The notes beneath the pieces are model-generated. The model searched no databases and was not told the origin of the DNA. It saw only the letters and a program-made list of their open reading frames with translations. The position numbers were made by a program, and so were the translations under genes. Positions 24,336 to 27,382 of a stretch of 27,382 nt of DNA are shown one piece after another. The stretch's first letter is position 1; each line of letters starts with the position of its first letter. The stretch is from the NCBI GenBank assembly GCA_034666665.1, contig JAXDLK010000312.1, positions 1 through 27,382 of the forward strand, read 5' to 3'. The DNA is from JAXDLK01 sp034666665 (GTDB lineage Bacteria > Desulfobacterota > Binatia > JACPRU01).

Positions 24336-25281
24336 TACGACGGAGCGCCTCCTCGACGCTCGCGAGGATCCGGTCGGCGAGCTCCATGGCGCGGAGGCCG
24401 ACCCGACCGCTCACCGCCGGCTCCTCTCGCGAGCGCACGGCGCAGAGGAACGCGCGGATCTCCTCGCGGAGCGCATCCTGACCCGCGACCGAGCGCTCCT
24501 CGACCTCGATCGTCGCGGTCTCGCCGTCGGCCGCGGCCACCCGCCGGCAGATCCGCAGGCGCCGCTCGTCATAGTCGAGCGAGATGTACGCATCCGGCTG
24601 GAAGATCCGGAGCTTTCGCTCCCGCTTCATGGACACGCGGCTCGCCGTCACGTTCGCGATCGCGCCGTCTTCGAAGCGGATGCGGGCGTTGGCGATGTCC
24701 GGGCTCGCGGTCAGCACCGCCAGGCCGACGGCCTCGACCGACGCCACCGGGCTCGCCACCATGCTGAGGATCACGTCGAGGTCGTGGATCATCAGGTCGA
24801 GCACGACGTCGACGTCGGTGCCGCGCTCGACGAAGGGCGCGAGCCGATGACACTCGATGAACCGCGGCTTGGTGAGGATCGGCTGCAGCGCACGGATCGC
24901 GGGGTTGAAGCGCTCGAGGTGCCCGACCTGCAGGATGCGGCCGCGGTCGTCGGCACGGGCGACGAGCTCGCGCGCCTCACCGACCGTCGCAGCGACCGGC
25001 TTCTCGACGAGCACGTCGACACCCGCATCGAGGAGCGCCACACCGATGTCGCGGTGAAGCGGCGTCGGCACCGCCACGCTCGCGCAGTCGACGCGTCCCA
25101 CGAGCTCGCGGAAGTCGGTGACCGCGCCGCAGCCGAAGGCGCCGGCGACCTCGCGCGCGCGGTCCGCGCTCGCGTCGCAGACGGCGACCAGCTCCACCCC
25201 CGGCTCGGAAGCGTACTTCTCGGCATGAAAGCGCCCGAGGTAGCCGACGCCGACGACGGCCGCTCTGATCGTTCGTTCCAT
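24328..25281 (-). CDS. Gfo/Idh/MocA oxidoreductase in the lpx cluster, possible GnnA
   Basis: The 317-residue protein has an N-terminal Rossmann fold (AVVGVGYLGRFHAEKY, residues 8-23), the family EKP motif at 93-95, and VGHLERFNPA at 119-128. DLMIHDLDV near 162-170 carries the catalytic-region His/Asp. Gfo/Idh proteins use NAD(P) to oxidise sugars. GnnA belongs to this family and oxidises the 3-OH of UDP-GlcNAc for 3-amino lipid A in Acidithiobacillus and Leptospira. As I recall, gnnA lies beside lpxA/lpxB in Acidithiobacillus. The position between lpxI and lpxB therefore suggests GnnA, but no GnnB aminotransferase is in the window. ATG 25281 is preferred to GTG 25290. The symbol is left blank because function is inferred. 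Confidence 0.85.
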   Translation of the reverse strand: MERTIRAAVVGVGYLGRFHAEKYASEPGVELVAVCDASADRAREVAGAFGCGAVTDFRELVGRVDCASVAVPTPLHRDIGVALLDAGVDVLVEKPVAATVGEARELVARADDRGRILQVGHLERFNPAIRALQPILTKPRFIECHRLAPFVERGTDVDVVLDLMIHDLDVILSMVASPVASVEAVGLAVLTASPDIANARIRFEDGAIANVTASRVSMKRERKLRIFQPDAYISLDYDERRLRICRRVAAADGETATIEVEERSVAGQDALREEIRAFLCAVRSREEPAVSGRVGLRAMELADRILASVEEALRRSA

Positions 25282-25318
25282 CCGGATCACGCCGCCGCCG
25301 GCACGGCGGCTCGCAGGC

Positions 25319-26161
25319 TCATCGCTCGGCCACCAACGCCTCGGACACGCCGACCACGGCGATTCTAGCCGCGTCGGCCGCGGCAAGGAACTCTTCCCGG
25401 TCGAGCGTGATCGTGCGCTCCGCCTCGAGCGCCAGCACGCGCGCCCCGACCTCGGTCATCACCGCGATGGTGGCGGGTCCGACCGCCGGAACGTCGAAGC
25501 GCAGATCCTGCGCCGGCTTCGCGACCTTGACGACCGTGACGCCGCCGCGGCCGAGCTCTCCGCCGCGGCGGATGCACGCGTCGGTCCCCTCGATGCCCTC
25601 GACGGCGAGCACGATGCCGCGCTTCACCGTCACGCTCTGGCCGACGTCCCAGCGGCCGACGTCCTTGGCGACACGGAAGCCGAGTGCGACGTCCTTCCAG
25701 TCGGCCCGCTTGAGGCCCGTTCGTGTCATCGTCCCTTCGCGCGTCAGGATCGAAGACAGGAAGAGCGTCGAGGAGACGACCTCGATGCCGTCGTCCTCGA
25801 GCTCGCGCGCGACTCCGCGGAGCAGCGCATCGTCCTGAAAGCTGCCGACCCGCGCCAGGAACGCCGCGCCGCGGAGATCGGGACGGAAGCCGCCGAAGAG
25901 CCGCACCTTCTGGATCCCCCCGGCCATCACGGCACGCCGGACGCCCGCGTCGTGGAACGCGCGGAGGATCTTGCCGAGCTCACCCACGCGTACCCAGGTG
26001 ACCGCGTCCGCGAGACCCTCGATCTCGGGCGGCGTCTCGCCGCGGTGGGCGGCGGCGATCACGCGCACGCCTTCGCGCTTCGCGCCCTCGCAGAAGAGCA
26101 GAGGAAAGCGGCCGTTCCCCGCGATCAGGCCGATGGTTTCGGGGAGACCCTCACTCGTCAT
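25319..26161 (-). CDS. lpxI: UDP-2,3-diacylglucosamine pyrophosphatase LpxI
   Basis: LpxI hydrolyses UDP-2,3-diacylglucosamine to lipid X and UMP, replacing LpxH in many bacteria. The 280-residue protein has the N-terminal IGLIAGNGRFPLLF, the central RAVMAGGIQKVRLF, and the C-terminal DVGQSVTVKRGIVLAVEGIEGTDACIRR, all typical of this (former DUF1009) family. The segment GGVTVVKVAKPAQDLRFDVPAVG is also conserved. ATG 26161 overlaps the lpxA stop (ATGA). Order lpxA-lpxI is common in genomes lacking lpxH. A 37-base gap separates it from the oxidoreductase start. Confidence 0.95.
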   Translation of the reverse strand: MTSEGLPETIGLIAGNGRFPLLFCEGAKREGVRVIAAAHRGETPPEIEGLADAVTWVRVGELGKILRAFHDAGVRRAVMAGGIQKVRLFGGFRPDLRGAAFLARVGSFQDDALLRGVARELEDDGIEVVSSTLFLSSILTREGTMTRTGLKRADWKDVALGFRVAKDVGRWDVGQSVTVKRGIVLAVEGIEGTDACIRRGGELGRGGVTVVKVAKPAQDLRFDVPAVGPATIAVMTEVGARVLALEAERTITLDREEFLAAADAARIAVVGVSEALVAER

Positions 26162-26964
26162 TCGTCCTCGTCGCTCCGGCCGCGCACGCGACAGACGCCA
26201 CGCTTCGACGTCTCGACGAAGTCGAGGAAGCGGGCCACCTCCGCCACCGACCCCAGCTCCGCGCGCACCGTCTCGACCGCCTGCCGAAGCGGCACCCCGG
26301 AACGGAAGACGGCGCGGTAGGCCCGCCGGAGCGCACGGGTCACATCGGCCGCGAACCCGCGCCGGCGGAGCCCCTCGACGTTGAGACCGGCGAGCGTCGC
26401 CCGGTTTCCCGCGGCGACGCAGTAGGGCGGCACGTCCTGGACGACGATCGCGCCACCCGCGGCCATGGCCGACTCGCCGAGACGGACGAACTGGTGCACG
26501 GCGGCGAGGCCGCCGACGATGACGTGGTCGGCGACGGTCACGTGACCGCCGAGCGTCGCACCGTTCGCGAGCACGGCACGGCTGCCGATCCGACAGTCGT
26601 GGGCCACGTGACAGAAGTTCATCAGCAGGTTGTCGTCGCCGACGACGGTGACGCCGCCGCCGCCTTCGGTGCCGATGTGCAGCGTCGCGAATTCGCGGAC
26701 GACGTTCCGCTCGCCGAGGACGAGCTCGCTCGGCTCGCCCCGGTACTTGAGGTCCTGGGGGATCGCGCCGACGGCCGCGAACTGGAAGATGCGGCTGCCC
26801 GCGCCGATCGTGGTGCGGTTCTCGATCACCGCGTGCGGACCGACACGCGTGCCGCGGCCGATGCGGACGTGCTCGCCGATGACCGCGTAGGGCCCGACCT
26901 CCACCTCGTCGTCGAGCTCGGCGCCGGGCGCGACGATCGCGGTCGGATGGATGCGGGTGCTCAC
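26158..26964 (-). CDS. lpxA: UDP-GlcNAc O-acyltransferase LpxA
   Basis: LpxA adds the first 3-hydroxyacyl chain from acyl-ACP to UDP-GlcNAc (or its 3-amino analogue). The 268-residue protein is a left-handed beta-helix of hexapeptide repeats (IHPTAIVAPGAELDDEVEVGPYAVIG...), ending in a helical domain (NVEGLRRRGF). HVAHDC supplies the catalytic His equivalent to E. coli His125. VHQFVRLGESAMAAGG aligns to the E. coli acyl-chain ruler region, keeping Met170 and Gly173 equivalents. GTG 26964 overlaps the fabZ stop (GTGA). The last ~15 residues are a charged tail beyond the usual family end. Confidence 0.95.
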   Translation of the reverse strand: MSTRIHPTAIVAPGAELDDEVEVGPYAVIGEHVRIGRGTRVGPHAVIENRTTIGAGSRIFQFAAVGAIPQDLKYRGEPSELVLGERNVVREFATLHIGTEGGGGVTVVGDDNLLMNFCHVAHDCRIGSRAVLANGATLGGHVTVADHVIVGGLAAVHQFVRLGESAMAAGGAIVVQDVPPYCVAAGNRATLAGLNVEGLRRRGFAADVTRALRRAYRAVFRSGVPLRQAVETVRAELGSVAEVARFLDFVETSKRGVCRVRGRSDEDE

Positions 26965-27382
26965 GTCCGGTCGGGTTCCGGGATCGTCTCGTCGACCTCC
27001 ATGGTGAGGAACTCGGCCTCGGCGACCCGCCGCCCGTCGACCAGGCCGACACCGCGCATTCGCCACAGCGGGCGGCGCTGGTGGAGGAGCTCGACCTCGA
27101 GGCGCAGCTGATCGCCCGGCTCGACCGGCCGACGGAACCGTACCTTGTCGAGCCCTGCGAGCACCACGGCGCTCGGCGTCTCCACCGAGCAGTGCGCGAG
27201 CAGACCGCCCGCTTGCACCAGCGCCTCGCAGATCAGCACGCCCGGCATGATCGGCCGCCCGGGAAAATGGCCGGTGAAGAAGGGCTCGTTGATCGTCACG
27301 TTCTTGATCGCCACCAGCCGCTTCCCGGGCTCGAGCTCGAGAACCCGGTCGACCAGCAGGAAGGGAAAGCGATGCGGCAGCC
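26961..27382 (-). CDS. fabZ: (3R)-hydroxyacyl-ACP dehydratase FabZ, partial at its 5' end
   Basis: FabZ dehydrates 3-hydroxyacyl-ACP and competes with LpxA for that substrate. The frame stays open to the window edge, where it reads LPHRFPFLLVDRVLELEPG, the normal FabZ opening, so only the first few codons are missing; about 140 residues are visible. The catalytic His is in FFTGHFPGRPIMPGVL and the catalytic Glu in EALVQAGG. The GTG at 27314 is internal. fabZ directly before lpxA is the classical order. Its stop overlaps the lpxA GTG. Confidence 0.95.
   Translation of the reverse strand, partial: LPHRFPFLLVDRVLELEPGKRLVAIKNVTINEPFFTGHFPGRPIMPGVLICEALVQAGGLLAHCSVETPSAVVLAGLDKVRFRRPVEPGDQLRLEVELLHQRRPLWRMRGVGLVDGRRVAEAEFLTMEVDETIPEPDRT

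Overview
This is a very GC-rich, gene-dense window from a Gram-negative bacterium that makes lipopolysaccharide or lipooligosaccharide. It carries fabZ, lpxA, lpxI, lpxB, msbA, waaA and lpxK. The use of LpxI, the Gfo/Idh oxidoreductase inside the lpx block, the membrane glycan machinery and the secreted FG-GAP-like protein suggest Acidobacteriota (Thermoanaerobaculia-like) or another deep-branching high-GC phylum. The phylum is inferred from general familiarity and is not proven by the sequence. I saw no rRNA, tRNA, CRISPR array, integrase or complete insertion sequence.

Layout. (1) 1-1751, plus strand: the 3' end of an SGNH-type hydrolase gene, then a secreted protein with five FG-GAP/VCBS-like repeats. 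(2) 1835-11752, minus strand: seven genes, every junction overlapping by 3-4 bases. In transcription order they are a small membrane protein with an EEVSWGQ motif, a GT39-like (PMT-2) glycosyltransferase, two large membrane proteins (the second with a C-terminal discoidin-like domain), a GT4 glycosyltransferase, a GlpD-like FAD enzyme and a SAM methyltransferase. This looks like an envelope glycan assembly or modification locus. (3) 11817-13163, plus strand: a lone GT87-like mannosyltransferase, divergent from block 2 and convergent with block 4. (4) 13276-27382, minus strand: the lipid A/core block. In transcription order it holds fabZ (partial), lpxA, lpxI, a Gfo/Idh oxidoreductase (possible GnnA), lpxB, msbA, a DUF374 acyltransferase, waaA, lpxK, a sugar-nucleotide epimerase, a large palindrome, a Trm112-like zinc protein, a KdkA-like kinase carrying the tail of a GT2 enzyme, a GT9 heptosyltransferase, a GT2 glycosyltransferase and a second LPS-kinase-like protein.

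Together block 4 covers acylation of UDP-GlcNAc (or its 3-amino derivative), UMP release by LpxI, disaccharide formation by LpxB, 4'-phosphorylation by LpxK, Kdo transfer by WaaA, possible Kdo phosphorylation, heptose addition and flipping by MsbA. lpxC, lpxD and a GnnB-type aminotransferase are not in the window.

The less ordinary structure is at gene borders. ATGA/GTGA start-stop overlaps are almost universal. Two related palindromic elements occur, one between convergent genes and one at the heptosyltransferase/GT2 border, where it appears to supply both a stop codon and a non-canonical CTG start. A 91-base MITE-like palindrome lies within the LPS operon. A 69-base diverged direct repeat links the 3' ends of two convergent genes. 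A kinase gene carries a GT2 C-terminal remnant without the GT2 catalytic domain.
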